Positions 5,908 to 6,129 of a stretch of 6,129 nt of DNA are shown here, piece by piece (position 1 is the stretch's first letter; each line of letters begins with the position of its first letter). The DNA comes from an uncultured Lachnospiraceae bacterium. GTDB taxonomy: Bacteria > Bacillota > Clostridia > Lachnospirales > Lachnospiraceae. The translations under genes and the position numbers were made by a program. The stretch spans positions 1 through 6,129 of the forward strand of contig CAJTSD010000079.1 of the NCBI GenBank assembly GCA_910578795.1. Direction: 5' to 3'. The notes below the pieces were generated by a model, which did not search any database, had not been told where the DNA came from, and saw only the letters and a program-made list of their open reading frames with translations.

Positions 5908-6129
5908 TCAAGTGTGTTTTTAAACTTTTATAATCGTAAACTCTTAATTTAACCGATTGCTCTGCTTTGATTGGCTTCCATAGACTATCAGAAATTCCAT
6001 TCTTGTAAAGCCTGCTAACGCACCGTAAAACGGCTTCGGACTTGACCAGAATTCCATTTCTGATGCAGGACAATCAAGCCAATCAATGGCGGTTTCCGCG
6101 TCCGGAACACCGGTTTCCAAAATTCCGGA
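5896..6129. other. Unrecognised sequence abutting the truncated helicase gene
   Basis: About 230 bases show no similarity I can recognise to the helicase family. On the minus strand one frame is open from the window edge to a TAA at 5944-5946 (61 residues, including FYGALAGFTRMEFLIVYG). Another is open from 6073 to a TGA at 5894-5896 (59 residues, including EAVLRCVSRLYKNGISDS) and ends at the breakpoint. Both look protein-like, neither has a visible start with a ribosome binding site, and they overlap, so coding cannot be assigned. The two copies of TGGAATT (6051-6057 and 5993-5999) form an imperfect direct repeat. The part next to the junction (5905-5960) is A/T-rich, as at the ends of insertion elements. 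It may be the end of an insertion sequence, transposon or other inserted DNA. Confidence 0.5.

Noticed and set aside
6086..6129. Plus-strand ATG with an open frame to the window edge
   Set aside because: Only 14 codons are visible, the nearest AGGA is about 15 bases away, and longer minus-strand frames cover the same bases.

Overview
Organism and element: every convincing gene in this window lies on the minus strand. The protein families suggest an integrative/conjugative element or plasmid of a gut-type Clostridia (Lachnospiraceae or relatives). They are a large SNF2-type helicase of mobile-element type, a PAPS-reductase-family PP-loop protein, a coiled-coil protein resembling DUF6674, a small protein resembling a polyvalent-protein domain (LPD16-like), and a GNAT acetyltransferase paired with a small upstream protein. 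Strong AGGAGG-type ribosome binding sites with A/T-rich regulatory gaps agree with Firmicutes. This assignment rests on recalled family resemblance, since no search could be run.

Layout, in the direction of transcription (high to low coordinates). From 6129 to about 5896 there is foreign sequence with no recognised product. It abuts a helicase gene that has lost its 5' half: reading continues from about 5895 to 3832, starting at the GGRGITFATGTPISNS motif and keeping helicase motifs V and VI. Eighteen bases after the helicase stop is a good sigma-70-type promoter (3786-3814). It drives a two-gene cassette, a 64-aa protein (3705-3511) overlapping a GNAT acetyltransferase (3527-2916), which is closed by a strong intrinsic terminator (2838-2885). 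This has the architecture of a self-contained toxin-antitoxin-like module.

Downstream comes a 70-base leader with a second hairpin and a perfect 12-bp palindrome, then the PP-loop/Fe-S protein (2769-1477). A small LPD16-like protein (1446-1105) follows after 30 bases. After a 139-base structured gap comes a coiled-coil protein (965-129), a weak terminator-like hairpin (79-100), and the first 14 codons of another gene leaving the window (42-1).

How the parts may fit: the helicase remnant, the LPD16-like protein and the DUF6674-like protein look like maintenance or transfer functions of the element. The helicase and the DUF6674-like protein end in a similar lysine-rich tail, which may be a shared docking or delivery signal. 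The PP-loop protein has the CC...CxxC iron-sulfur signature of APS reductases but not their catalytic C-terminal ECGLH motif, so it probably performs other sulfur or nucleotide chemistry. The most notable points are the helicase breakpoint, the autonomous GNAT cassette, the shared tail, and the structured leader before the PP-loop gene.
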